This document shows positions 12,301-23,285 of a stretch of DNA of 64,000 bases, piece after piece. Position numbers and translations under genes: made by a program. The stretch is from Calendula officinalis (taxonomy: Eukaryota; Streptophyta; Magnoliopsida; Asterales; Asteraceae). The DNA lies in contig OY970820.1 of NCBI GenBank assembly GCA_963853835.1, positions 82,270,909 to 82,334,908 on the forward strand, written 5' to 3'. Below the pieces are notes generated by a model. It made no database searches and had not been told where the DNA came from. It was given only the letters and a program-made list of their open reading frames with translations. Each line of letters opens with the position of its first letter. Position 1 is the stretch's first letter.

Positions 12301-13108
12301 TGTTCGTAGGCTTTGAGTAACTATATAACGATTAAAGTTTGTTGATATTGGGTTAAAAAAAAAATTAAAGTTCTCAGGGTTTTTTTTTTAAATATAATTT
12401 TTCTTTTAAGATTTTAAAAAAAAAATTGTAAAAATTAAAAGTGTTTAAAATTTTAAAAAATATTTTTGGCTGTGATTAAACTTGGGCTGCATTCGGATTG
12501 GGTTTAAATGTTTTATCAACAAAACTGAACTTGGGCTGAGATGGTTTAAGGCTAGACTTAGATTGTGCCTAGAAGTGAAATTTGGCTTGTTGTGTTTTGG
12601 GCTGTTGAAATTATTTGAGCCCAGAACTATTGGGCAGACACAAATTAGACGAGATCAACAATTCGAGCAGAGATCGGACGCAAATCGTTCAGATCGGAAG
12701 TCGTTCAGATTGGAACGGAAGTCGGAATCTTCAAAATTGATTAAAGCTGAGATTCAATTGATCTTCATACGAGATCGAGATGTTTTTGTTGCCAAGATCA
12801 ATTGCCGTTGCCGAGTCAGAATCTTCAATTGAATTGAGCCGAAGACTTTAAAAAGCCGAACTCTTTGAGATTTTGATCTTGCCGAACTATTGGCCGAACA
12901 CTGTGAGCCGAAGACTAAGGTGTTCGGGCCGAACACTATATTGACCCGAGGTCTTGATTGAGCCGAGGTATGGAATTGAGCGAACTTGTTCTTGAGGTCG
13001 TCACGAACAGTAAGTTTCAAAAACTCAATAATTTGATTCAATCTTGCTCGATTCTTAGCCAAATACATTGATTTAAAGCACAAAATGTTAGAAATCACTT
13101 TTCTAACA
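12301..13108 (-). other. Leader or LTR remnant of the antisense SIRE-like element
   Basis: No gene. It holds A/T homopolymer runs (12355-12470), then a stretch with at least seven copies of GCCGAA between about 12835 and 12970, also readable as TTCGGC. It ends with a perfect 9-bp inverted pair, TGTTAGAAA (13086-13094) and TTTCTAACA (13100-13108). Read on the minus strand the second arm gives TGTTAGAAA, a plausible LTR start, so 13108 may be the right edge of the antisense element. Confidence 0.35.
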
Positions 13109-13674
13109 GTTTGATACTAATGAGGTATGCTACCTTCCGACTAAAGTGAAGCAACGCGTATGAACGGAAGGGAAGGGAGCATTCGGAGATAGCGAATCCC
13201 AATGACAGTGATCCAAGCGTAGAGCGGGAATTACGGGAAAGTAACCTTGAGCCAAATGCGCATTAAATGCGAACAAGTCCCCAGGGGAAACTTGGCGTAA
13301 GTTCGACTTATGGTACCACGGGTAAAAGGCTTCAACACCATCTATTACCCAGGAAGCATGTGAGGGACCGGTCCACAGGAAGGAAGCTCTTCTTTCCCGC
13401 CTAGAGCGTCTTGGATATAAATATGTTCGTCCCACAGTTAAGAACCATGAAGTCTTCGGTACATTGAATACACTTAACATTTATTACTCGCAATTAATAT
13501 GATCCTTACTCAATCACGACCTCACGTCTTAAATACGTTTGCTAACTTGATCGTCGGAGTGTTCTCACGGGATACCTCTCGGGGAGCATCTGACTAAGGG
13601 TTGCTTAGTTTGTTTTCAGGTTCTCAGGGCAAGAGGGTGTTCGATAGGCCATCCGGAGAATTCGTGAACCAACA
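13109..13674 (+). repeat. Tat gypsy 5' LTR (left edge uncertain)
   Basis: The right edge is set by ...CCAACA immediately before the primer site. The sequence is GC-richer than its left neighbour and has a TATAAATA box at 13416-13423, suitable for the element's own transcription. There is no second LTR in the window to fix the left edge. A start at TGAGGTATGC (about 13130) is possible. Confidence 0.6.
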
Positions 13675-13693
13675 TTTGGCGCCATCCGTGGGA
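13675..13693 (+). promoter_or_regulatory. Tat gypsy primer binding site
   Basis: TTTGGCGCCATCCGTGGGA directly follows the LTR end. Similar TGGCGCC-starting primer sites are usual in plant Tat and Athila elements. Confidence 0.75.
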
Positions 13694-15550
13694 CGCAGAA
13701 CGAAATGGTCCATGAAAATCCGCTAAATGATGCTGATCGTCAGCAAGTTACGCTGGTTCGACTCCGAGAGCCACTAGGAGGGGTGCCACTCCGGAATCGA
13801 CTTCCACATGCCCACCACCCGATAATGGGGGGAACGAACCTACCCCCGAGGAGTTGGAGGAGTACAATCTCTTCTGCAATTTTAGAAAAATGAGGCAGAT
13901 GGAAAAAAAACTCAGGCGAAATTGAAGGGGGAAGTGCTTGGAGTGGAAAGGAACTTAACGTACTCAAGTGATGATAAGCCGGTGGAGGAGGTGTACAAAG
14001 ATCCATCTCCCCCGAGAAGAGCTCGGAGAACGGAGACTATCCCAGTTGAAAGACAAGAAGAAAGGAGATACCCTTTGCAGAAAAATGAAAGAGAAACCTC
14101 CCATCGCCGCACAACATCCGGTCTGAAGGATTTTCGGTCTCCGTTTATGGATGAGATCAATGAAATGCCCATACCTCCGGGTTTGAAAGGGCCCAGAGTA
14201 AAATCATACGATGGAACCGGAGATCCAGACGATCATGTGGCCAGCTTCCGGTGGGCCGTGAGAATGATCCCGATGGATCCCAGACTTTGGTGTTTATACT
14301 TTGCAGGAACCCTTGAAGGGTCCGCAAGATACCGATTGTCAAGTCTTCCTCAAAGGAGTATCTACAGTTTCGAAGATTTGGTTTTTCAATTTAGCCATAG
14401 TTTCATACAACAGATGAAGTACCATCAGCGATCTCAGTCCATTATGGCTTGCCGCCAACGAGAAGGAGAGTCTAATAAGTCGTATGTTAAGAGGTTCAAT
14501 GAACAAAGCCGGAAGATGCCGGTTCGGGAGGACTCTTTGATTATTGTTGCGTTCATGTATGGCCTCCGGGAGGGAGAGTTATTCCGCGAGCTATCAAAGA
14601 AAGATTTCAATAAAGCTGACGACATGATTAACGTGGTGAACAAGGTGTTAAAACAGGAAGAGGAAAGTGCTGAAAAGCTGCAATTTGAGGCTCAAGAGAG
14701 AAGAAACACTACCGGATCCAGTTCGTACAAAGGGGGAGATAAGGGGAAGGGCTCCGCCAAACCCAGTTTTTCCGGAAGATCGCCTTACAAAGGAAGAATC
14801 TCGGAAGGGAGGTCTCAAGGTGATAGATACGGTCCATACCGTATGGAAGTTTATTCCGCGACGGAAGCCCGAAGGACGGAAGGAAGAGTGGTAAAGAAGA
14901 AATATCCTAGAGACCCGAATGACTATTGTGAATTTCACAAGATTATGGGTCATGCCACTGTGACCTGTGAAAGCTACAAAAGGGAAAAGAAAGCGCAGGG
15001 GAGGGAGAGAACGGAAGCTAACATCGTTGAACCTAAGAAAGACGTGGATGCTTATAATGCTGAGATCTTCGCGATTGAAGAAGACACTGTGCCTTTTCTC
15101 CTAGGCAAAAGAAAGGGAAGAGTCGTGGAGTTCCGAAGGGGGGAACCAGTTCCTGACGGATATGTTGGAACTGAGCCTTTGGTTATCTTCGGGATAGTAG
15201 CTAAAATGATGGTTCGAAGGATTTATGTCGACGGAGGGAGTTCGGCCAACGTCATGTACAGTCATTGCTTCGAAAAATTCCCTCCTGACATTCGAGCTCT
15301 CCGGAAGCCAGCAAAGTCTCATGTCGTCGGATTCTCTGGGCAATCTTTTTGGCCTAAGGGGAAGATTCATCTACCCCTCATGTTAGCCGATTGGGAAAGT
15401 TTCCACAGCAAAACTATTTTAGCAGAATTCATCGTCATTGAAGCACCCTCACGGTACAACGCCGTTTTGGGAAGAACGGGATGTGGCAATTCCAGGCAAT
15501 TGCGTCTACGATTCATGGTCTGCTCAAAATCCCCTCCGATCACGGGGTGA
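13694..15550 (+). pseudogene. gag: Tat gypsy gag and aspartic protease
   Basis: The frame starts at ATG 13705, shifts near 13890, then stays open from 13922 to 15550. The retrotransposon-gag domain covers about 14190-14680 (YDGTGDPDDHVASF, FAGTLEGSARYRLSSLP). A basic Gly/Ser/Lys-rich region and a zinc-binding segment (YCEFHKIMGHATVTCESYK) follow. The protease lies at about 15220-15480 with VDGGSSANVMY as active site (Asp-Gly-Gly in place of the more common Asp-Thr-Gly) and the late AVLGRTG motif. A one-base frameshift near 15480 separates it from the next segment. Gag would form the particle and the protease would process the polyprotein. Confidence 0.85.
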
Positions 15551-15970
15551 TCACCGTCCGGAGCATGCCTATGCCCCCGTTGGAGTGTAACATCATCACA
15601 CACCAAGACAGTTGGACGGAGCATGAAGAGGTGCAGGTAGTGATTAATTCAGAGTATCCGGATACGCCCATTCGAGTTGGGAGAAGCTTACCTCAACAAC
15701 TAAGATGCGAACTGGAGGCTTTACTAAAGAAATATAAAAGGGTGTTTGCATGGACCCCCGGAGACATGACCGGGGTATCTCGAGAGGTGACCGAACACAA
15801 ACTCATGATCAACCCGAGCTTCCCTCCGGTGAAACAAATGAAAAGAAGGATGGCGGCGGAGCGAAACAAGGTCATTAATGAAGAGGTGCGGAGTTTCGTG
15901 AAAGCGGGGGTACTACGAAGTGCCCAGTACCCCGAGTGGATAGCAAACCCGGTCCTGGTGAAGAAAGCGG
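15481..15970 (+). pseudogene. pol: Tat gypsy reverse transcriptase, N-terminal part
   Basis: Open frame with the linker typical of this family (FAWTPGDMTGVSREVTEHKL) and the RT thumb/finger start (NEEVRSFVKAGVLRSAQYPEW, NPVLVKKA). It is cut at codon level by the copia insertion at 15971 and resumes in frame at 23286-23291 after the duplicated AGCGG. The join of the two halves in the same frame shows this was one gene. Confidence 0.9.
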
Positions 15971-16703
15971 TGTTGGAATATGCTTCACGCGTATAACATA
16001 TAGTTATATGGCTAGTTGTTTGTGAGCCTAAAGGGTCACACACTTAAACACTTAACACCATAAGATATATAGTGTAATTAGGGTAATTACATTATATATT
16101 AATATAAGCTACATGATTGTATATAATATATAAGTTTAATATTAATTGTTAATATTGAAACTTTATTGTGAGCAAACTAGAAGAAAACAAATAACAAGGG
16201 ACTAGAGTGCAAAATGAAAGTATGATTTATGGAAATCATTAAAGGGTTTTAATGGGACCATTAATGAAAAAGAATGGTCCATAAACTCTCCTCTTTTGGC
16301 CGTCCACTTTTAAAAGGAGATTCCCCATCATTTTGTTTTCTCTTTTAATACTCAAGCACTCTCTCCCTTTTGGTTACAAGTTTTTTATCGTCCCCAACAC
16401 ACACTTGTATGTGTGTTTTTGTTTTCTTTTTGCTCTCAAGACAAGGACTAGCATCCTTCATTTGGTGTTCTTGCTTGTGTTGTGTGGATTACTTTTAGAG
16501 GTATTCCTATTGAATACTTGGTTTCAATCCATCACCAACTCCATCCGATTCCTACAAGATCAAAGGCTTCAAGGGTATGAAATGTTCTTCCTAACTCTTT
16601 GTTTTCTTATAGTTTAATTGTATGATTGATATCAAGATCCGTTCATGGTGATTAAATCTTTCCGCTGCGTTTTGGTTCTTGTTTTAACCGAAAATCACCA
16701 TTA
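15971..16703 (+). repeat. Copia 5' LTR (733 bp)
   Basis: Begins TGTTGGAATATGCTTCACG and ends AATCACCATTA. The TA end instead of CA is shared by both LTRs and fixed by the TSD. By eye it differs from the 3' LTR at one base only (T near 16387, G in the 3' copy). It contains a small hydrophobic ORF that I do not regard as a gene. Confidence 0.95.
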
Positions 16704-16704
16704 G

Positions 16705-16715
16705 TGGTATCAGAG
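16705..16715 (+). promoter_or_regulatory. Copia primer binding site (tRNA-iMet)
   Basis: TGGTATCAGAG lies one base after the 5' LTR, the usual plant copia primer site complementary to initiator methionine tRNA. Confidence 0.9.
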
Positions 16716-18420
16716 AGAGGTTATATTAATCATATAATTAGCTAGATTTTGTGAAAAGTGGCTATTGTCACTTGTTACAAACTCAAATCAAAAAGTTAAT
16801 CTAGTTTATTGAATTTTTTGATTATTTGGCTTGGAATTCTTGTTTAATTATGTTTTTTGATATGGCAAAACATGTATTTTTGCCATATCCCAAGCCAAAG
16901 CCTTGTCAATTGTTGCTTGTTTGTGCAAACCGATGAAAGTCTATACCTTTGTGAATGAATGTGGTTGATGTTTGTTTGTTTGGTTGATTTGGGAAAAGCC
17001 TTGTTATTTGGCTTAATTGTTGTAATTTGTTTAATTTTTTATTTTTTAATTTAATTTTGGTGCCATTTTTTGGGGCAATTTATAATGTAAAAGTAATAGA
17101 ATAGATTGTCTTTCTTTATTTATTTTTATTGTAAATTGTTGACCAAAATTGAAGACAAAAGAAGAAAACAACAAATTTCCGTCACAAAAGCGAGGGCTGT
17201 ACGAAAACAGGTTTTCCAGAGGCATACGGACTCCGTTTTGGGCGATTCAAAAGCCTAAAATGCTTGCAAAGTCGTGGGCTACAACTTTCCAGACGGCCGG
17301 AAAGACCAACAAAGACTCCTTCAGTGACTTTTCGGGCTTCAAAGTCTGATGGAATTTTCTGGCAGATTGCTTTTTTTCACAATTTTGGGTTCTACTTGCC
17401 CATTGGGTTTATGTAGGCCTGTTTGGGTTCATGTTGGCCCGTCCCCTAGTTTGACCCTTCGGTCCGTCGTGATGACTCACGTGACCGAACCTAGGATTTC
17501 ATCGGTCGAGGTTTGCACAAAATTTGTTGCATGTTTTATTTATGTTTGTGGTTGTTTTCTTTTCCTATTAGATACAAGTAAATAAAACAATTAAAAACGG
17601 TTTTTTGACACAAACATTAAAACATCCAAACATTTAATCATCGATACTTACTAGTTAATCATTGATGATTAAACCTTTAAATCTAAAATTGTTTAGAGAT
17701 TAAACTAAGTTTAAATACGATTTGAAACTTAAACCTTAATAATCGTTAAATGTTTTTACCGTTTATTAAACGACTTATGAAGTGATATGAATGAAATACA
17801 TGATTCATTCATATCTTAATAAAATTTTATTAATTAAAATTTAAACATACCTAAAATTTAAGTCACGCTGTCCAATCGGTTGATAATCACTTGCTTCTAT
17901 TTTTGAATTCACGTGAGACGTGGTTTGAATTTAGATCCGAGGTCATTATTCACTACGGTGAGACCTGGATTTATTTTGACATGATTTCACATTGGATGAC
18001 TTAATCAAGTTAACGGTGAGACCTTGACTCGAGGCGAAGATGCGACAAACATGCCACTTGACCCTAGATGCTTGTTCACTAGGTGCCATGAAGTCCCATA
18101 CCTCTAAGAGTTGCACTTGTAATGCAATTGTTGATCGTCACCTACCTATTGGATCTATCATCTCTAGCAGATCAACTGATGCGATGATAGAAGCTCAATG
18201 GGATCTTAGCTTTTAATTAAAATTAATTGGGTAGTTAATTGATTAAAAGAAATTATTATTGAAAATACTATTTTTTGAACTTTGGTTGTTATACAGATAA
18301 CAACAACATCAAAACCTAAGTATATCCACTCAAAAATCAGTTCTTGAAAACTGAAACTGACTAATATCAACTTTATCTACTGATATCGAATTCTAAGGAT
18401 TGTCCTTAGAGATGAGAAAG
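16716..18420 (+). other. Copia leader, no gene
   Basis: An A/T-rich untranslated leader. A GC-richer island at about 17170-17480 looks like a captured or older insert, but I cannot name it. Short ORFs there have no domain. Confidence 0.5.
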
Positions 18421-19135
18421 TTGATACACCTATAAGAGGCCTTACCTGAGGCACCTCCTGTCAGTGATTCTGCTGCTGTTCGTCAAGCCTTTACCGAAAC
18501 GTTTAACGAACACCAAGAAGTTGCTACTCATATGCTTGTGAGCATGAACCCCGAGATTCGAAAGTACTTCGAGGAACTCACAGCATATGACATGATAAGC
18601 GAGTTGAAAATGATATTTCAACAAAAGGCAGAACTTGAACTGTTCAAAACAGTTAAAGCATTCCACGCTTGCAATCAGGAGGACGGCCAATCAGTTAGCA
18701 CTTACATCTTGAATATGTATTGCTATCTTGATCCAATGGAACGTCTTGGTTACCCCTTACCACAAGTTCTTGGAATGAGCTTGATTCTTACCTCACTATC
18801 CAAGGACTATGACCAGTTTGAAAAGTGTTTTAAAAGTACATAGCATGGGGAAGACAATCGTTGAACATGCTATGGTAAAACTGGTTAAGCAAGGATTACC
18901 CAATACTTTTCTTGCAATCAGGGAAGGTAAACCGCAAGCACAAGGCAAGAGTCTAGGTAAGGGTAAGCTAGTTTACTTTTCCAAACCTACGATTCCCCCA
19001 CCTGCTAAAAAGGAGCACCCTGCAAAGGATATTTCTTGCCATCATTGCGATGAAACTGGCCATTGAAGGAGGAATTGTCCTGCCTACGTGGCAGAGTTGA
19101 TGAAGGACAAATGTGTTCTATTTAGCACATTAGGT
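18421..19135 (+). pseudogene. gag: Copia gag remnant with zinc knuckle
   Basis: Frames at about 18440-18843 and 18809-19135 carry a Ty1/copia gag of the UBN2/retrotran_gag type (MISELKMIFQQKAELELFKT, MERLGYPLPQVL). A zinc knuckle (CHHCDETGH then RRNC) follows, with a TGA inside it at 19064. A frameshift lies near 18840, and the N-terminal start is missing or altered. Gag forms the particle shell; this copy could not. Confidence 0.8.
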
Positions 19136-21720
19136 ATCTTCATTATAGAACTCTATACTGTTCGTGATAAATCTTGAGTGTATGACACTAGTTGTGGAAC
19201 TCACATTTACACAAATGTGCAAGATTGAATGTGAAGTAGAAAGCTAAATGAATGGAAGCTGTGATCTTATCCTTCCTAATGTGTTAATTATTGTTTTGAA
19301 CAATTGTCAATTATGCATTGTTTAGCTTTATCGTTTGTTGAATAATGGATTATGATATTTTGTTTTATGAAAGATAACATTTTTTATAACTATTCCTTGT
19401 AATAGTATGTTTGAAATTAATATGCATGATCCTAATTCAAACGATAGTTCTATATACAAATGTAGCACTCAAGATCCAAATTGGTTTGGATTCTACTTAC
19501 CTAGAGCATCGTCATCTTTTCCACATAAACAAGAAACGCATTTTGATACTAAAACTTGACGGGCTTCTTTACAAATGATTATGAATCATTTAAAATGCCT
19601 CTCTTGTATATTATGGAAAGATAACAAGAAAGCTTTTCTCCCATGTTGGCGAAAGAGCTAAAAATCTACTTGGACTCATACATACTGATGTATGTGGCCC
19701 TTTTAGAACTAAGACTAGGGAAGGTGCCACCTACTTTCACTGATGATATCATTCGATGTGGTTATGTTTACTTGATTAAACATCAACATGGAATCTTTAA
19801 TGATATCAGTCGCTATGGTTATGTTTACTTGATTAGACATAAACATGAAATCTTTGAATCGTTCAAAGCTTTCTAAAGTAAAAGTAGAAAATCAACTTAG
19901 CAAGACAACAAAGGCTTTCAGTCCTGATTAAGGATGAAAGTACATGAGTCAAGAGTTTCTGGATCATCCCTCACATCGTGAGATTGTCTCACAATTCACT
20001 CTTTCATACACTCCACAAGATAATGGTGCGTCTGGAAGGAGATATCGGACCCTGTATGACATGGTGCGATCTATGATGAGTCCTACTACTCTTACACTAT
20101 CCTTTTGAGGGGCATGCACTGAAGTCTGCTGCTCGAATACTTGATATGGTTCCGACCAAAAGGTTAAAAAGACACCATATGAGATATGGCGTGGGAAAGT
20201 CCCTAATTTGTCTTACTTGAGGATCTGGGGTTGTGAGGATCTCGTGGAACGAGACATGCCGAACAAACTTGAGCCCATATCTATCAAGTATATCTTCGAT
20301 TACTATTTTACTTCCCAACTGAGAACAAATGGTTGTTACTCGGTATGCTGAGTTTCTTGAGAACAGTCTCATTTCACAAAGCAAGTGGGAGCACTATAGA
20401 CTTTGACAAGATTCAAAGTGAAGATACACAACCTTCTGGTAACACTAGCAAATATCATTCTGAGGCTGGACATATAGATGTTGGACCACAGGATGATGTT
20501 GTTCCCATTCATAGATCCTCAAGGACACTTCATGCACCTAACGATATAGATTTATGTCGATGCTGAGGAACAAGTTTCGAGGATCATTATGAACCCCTAA
20601 CTATCAAGTTGCATTATCTAATTTTGAATTCGAAAAATGACTTGAAGCTATGAATGCGAAAATAAAATCCATGAGAGACAATCATGTTTTGAACTTAGTT
20701 GATCTTTCTCAAAACAGTAAGACTGTTGACATGGATGAAAATATACACACCTATAAATCTCTCATAGTAGCAAAAGGTTACACTCAATCCTACTGGATTG
20801 ACAATGATGAAACCTTCTCGCCTGTTACTAAAGACATTAGGATTCTTATAGCCAAATTAGTGTACTATGACTATGAAATTTGGTTGATGATGAAATCAAA
20901 ACGTTTGTTTCACCTAAAACCCAAACTGAGTATGTGTATATATGAAAGCTAGTGGGAGCGTTGTCATTTCTCAAGTCATACATGTTGATGACATGTCACT
21001 CATGTGAAACAATATACCATGCTACAAGATGAAAATCCTGGCTTGGAAAATGTTTTGACATGAAGGATTGTAGGGATACGACATACATACTTGGAGTAAA
21101 GATCTATAATGATAGATCAAAGCGGTTAATTGGTTTAAGTCAAAGTGCTTACATTGATAAAATTCTAAACGGTTTAGAATGGTACTCCCAAACGAGGAAG
21201 TCCTCGTATGCCACACAATGTAAACTTGAGTGAGACTCAAGGACCTTCCACACCTGATGTGGTGAAGCGAATGAATGTAATCCCCTATGAATCGGCTATT
21301 TCATTCATCATGTACGCTGTAAGGAGCACTAGGCCAAATGTAACGTCCTTAGGGGACCTTACTAGAAAATACCGACAGAATCCATGAGAGAGTCACTGGA
21401 TTGCTGTTAAGAACACATTGAAATATTTTGAAATACTAGATATATGTTCCTTGGCTATGGTGGAGATACCGAACTGAAACTAAGTATACTTGCTATACTT
21501 ATGTTGGTTTGAAATAGGTCGTGATGACGCTAGATCCTATTTACGAAGGTTCACTACATTCGAATATTATCGAGATGTGTGAAATTCGTACTCTTAAAGT
21601 TCAAACAGATAACTAGATAGCTGACGTTTCATCGAACTCAATGTCTTGTACCAAACATATTGAATATGAATGGAACGTTGGATTTCGACAAGCTAGTAGT
21701 TTCATGTAAATCTGTTTTAG
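19136..21720 (+). pseudogene. pol: Copia pol remnants (protease, integrase, RT), heavily decayed
   Basis: Scattered pieces are recognisable in order: a protease start (VYDTSCGTH at about 19178), integrase fragments at about 19640-20100 with a 60-base tandem duplication (GYVYLIKH... twice, 19743-19860), RT fragments at about 20640-20900 (YKSLIVAKGYTQ, DNDETFSPV), and a VDDM-like catalytic remnant near 20987. Many stops and frameshifts separate them, and large parts of RT are missing. The decay contrasts with the near-identical LTRs. Confidence 0.75.
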
Positions 21721-22552
21721 TATTTGGATAATAGAACTGTGAGCAGTTTATATTGGAATAAATTGATATATTTGATATGATCATTTTTATATGAATATCT
21801 ACTGTGTTCTATATTTGCATGTTTATATCCTTGAATAATTACTGTGTTTTATATTCTAAATTGTCCATTGTCATATTAATAATATGGGAATATTATTAAG
21901 ACAAATCTGAGGGCATTGATGACATTATCTTAGTATGACTAAGGATGATGAAATCAAACTCACATGTCATTCATAACGATGCACGATTGGACTGACCCAA
22001 CCTATGAGAAATCACTTCCTGGATTTATGTCACAAGTGAATCTCACAAAGGCTTTGTCACTTATCCTCTGACTTGAGATGCAAGTTGGTTTGTGTATGTA
22101 GAGGGGCAAACTTTGATGTGGTTAAACGCTGACCTGAATAAGGCTACTATAACAACCATTATCGGGTTTATCATTAAGCATATGACAGACACGTGCAGTC
22201 AATAAAGAATTTGTTCCTCCACGAAAGTGGATTAGATACTACTGGGCCCCTCGATGATTTGAATAGATGTATGTGTGGCCACACCCAAAAGGTAATCAAG
22301 ATGAATCTTGATTGGTTTTGGTAATCTACTTCAATGTATAGATCGGGAAACAGAATCGTTGAAATTTTAGATTGACATTTATCCTTGTCTAAAATTCAGC
22401 ATAGTATCAGTGACAAAAGGATAACTGCTTGAAAAACTTTGAACAAAGATTTTATGAAACTCCTCATGTACTTCTAGGGGCATTGGCGGGTTGCTAGACT
22501 CTAACCTTTGCTTGTATAACTACTTGATGTTATCACGTGCGCAAGTGGGAGC
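21721..22552 (+). other. Copia 3' untranslated region and polypurine tract
   Basis: No ORF of note. It ends in GCAAGTGGGAGC directly before the 3' LTR. Confidence 0.7.
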
Positions 22553-23285
22553 TGTTGGAATATGCTTCACGCGTATAACATATAGTTATATGGCTAGTTG
22601 TTTGTGAGCCTAAAGGGTCACACACTTAAACACTTAACACCATAAGATATATAGTGTAATTAGGGTAATTACATTATATATTAATATAAGCTACATGATT
22701 GTATATAATATATAAGTTTAATATTAATTGTTAATATTGAAACTTTATTGTGAGCAAACTAGAAGAAAACAAATAACAAGGGACTAGAGTGCAAAATGAA
22801 AGTATGATTTATGGAAATCATTAAAGGGTTTTAATGGGACCATTAATGAAAAAGAATGGTCCATAAACTCTCCTCTTTTGGCCGTCCACTTTTAAAAGGA
22901 GATTCCCCATCATTTTGTTTTCTCTTTTAATACTCAAGCACTCTCTCCCTTTTGGTTACAAGTTTTTGATCGTCCCCAACACACACTTGTATGTGTGTTT
23001 TTGTTTTCTTTTTGCTCTCAAGACAAGGACTAGCATCCTTCATTTGGTGTTCTTGCTTGTGTTGTGTGGATTACTTTTAGAGGTATTCCTATTGAATACT
23101 TGGTTTCAATCCATCACCAACTCCATCCGATTCCTACAAGATCAAAGGCTTCAAGGGTATGAAATGTTCTTCCTAACTCTTTGTTTTCTTATAGTTTAAT
23201 TGTATGATTGATATCAAGATCCGTTCATGGTGATTAAATCTTTCCGCTGCGTTTTGGTTCTTGTTTTAACCGAAAATCACCATTA
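22553..23285 (+). repeat. Copia 3' LTR (733 bp)
   Basis: Same ends and length as the 5' LTR, followed directly by the second AGCGG. Confidence 0.95.

Larger units (their letters stand above)
15971..23285 (+). mobile_element. Young copia insertion with decayed interior, TSD AGCGG
   Basis: Two 733-bp LTRs bound a 5.8-kb interior. Perfect AGCGG duplications flank it (15966-15970 and 23286-23290), and the host gypsy frame continues across. The primer site matches initiator tRNA-Met, and a polypurine tract (GCAAGTGGGAGC, 22541-22552) precedes the 3' LTR. The interior encodes only broken copia gag and pol, so the element must have been moved by enzymes from another copy. It sits inside the RT of the Tat gypsy and is therefore younger than it. 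Confidence 0.95.

Noticed and set aside
12482..13098. ORFs at 12482-12832 (plus) and 12754-13098 (minus)
   Set aside because: They fall in the probable leader or LTR of the antisense element and carry only low-complexity sequence.
16333..16617. Hydrophobic 94-residue ORF, also at 22915-23199
   Set aside because: It lies wholly inside the copia LTR, has no domain and appears twice only because LTRs are duplicates.
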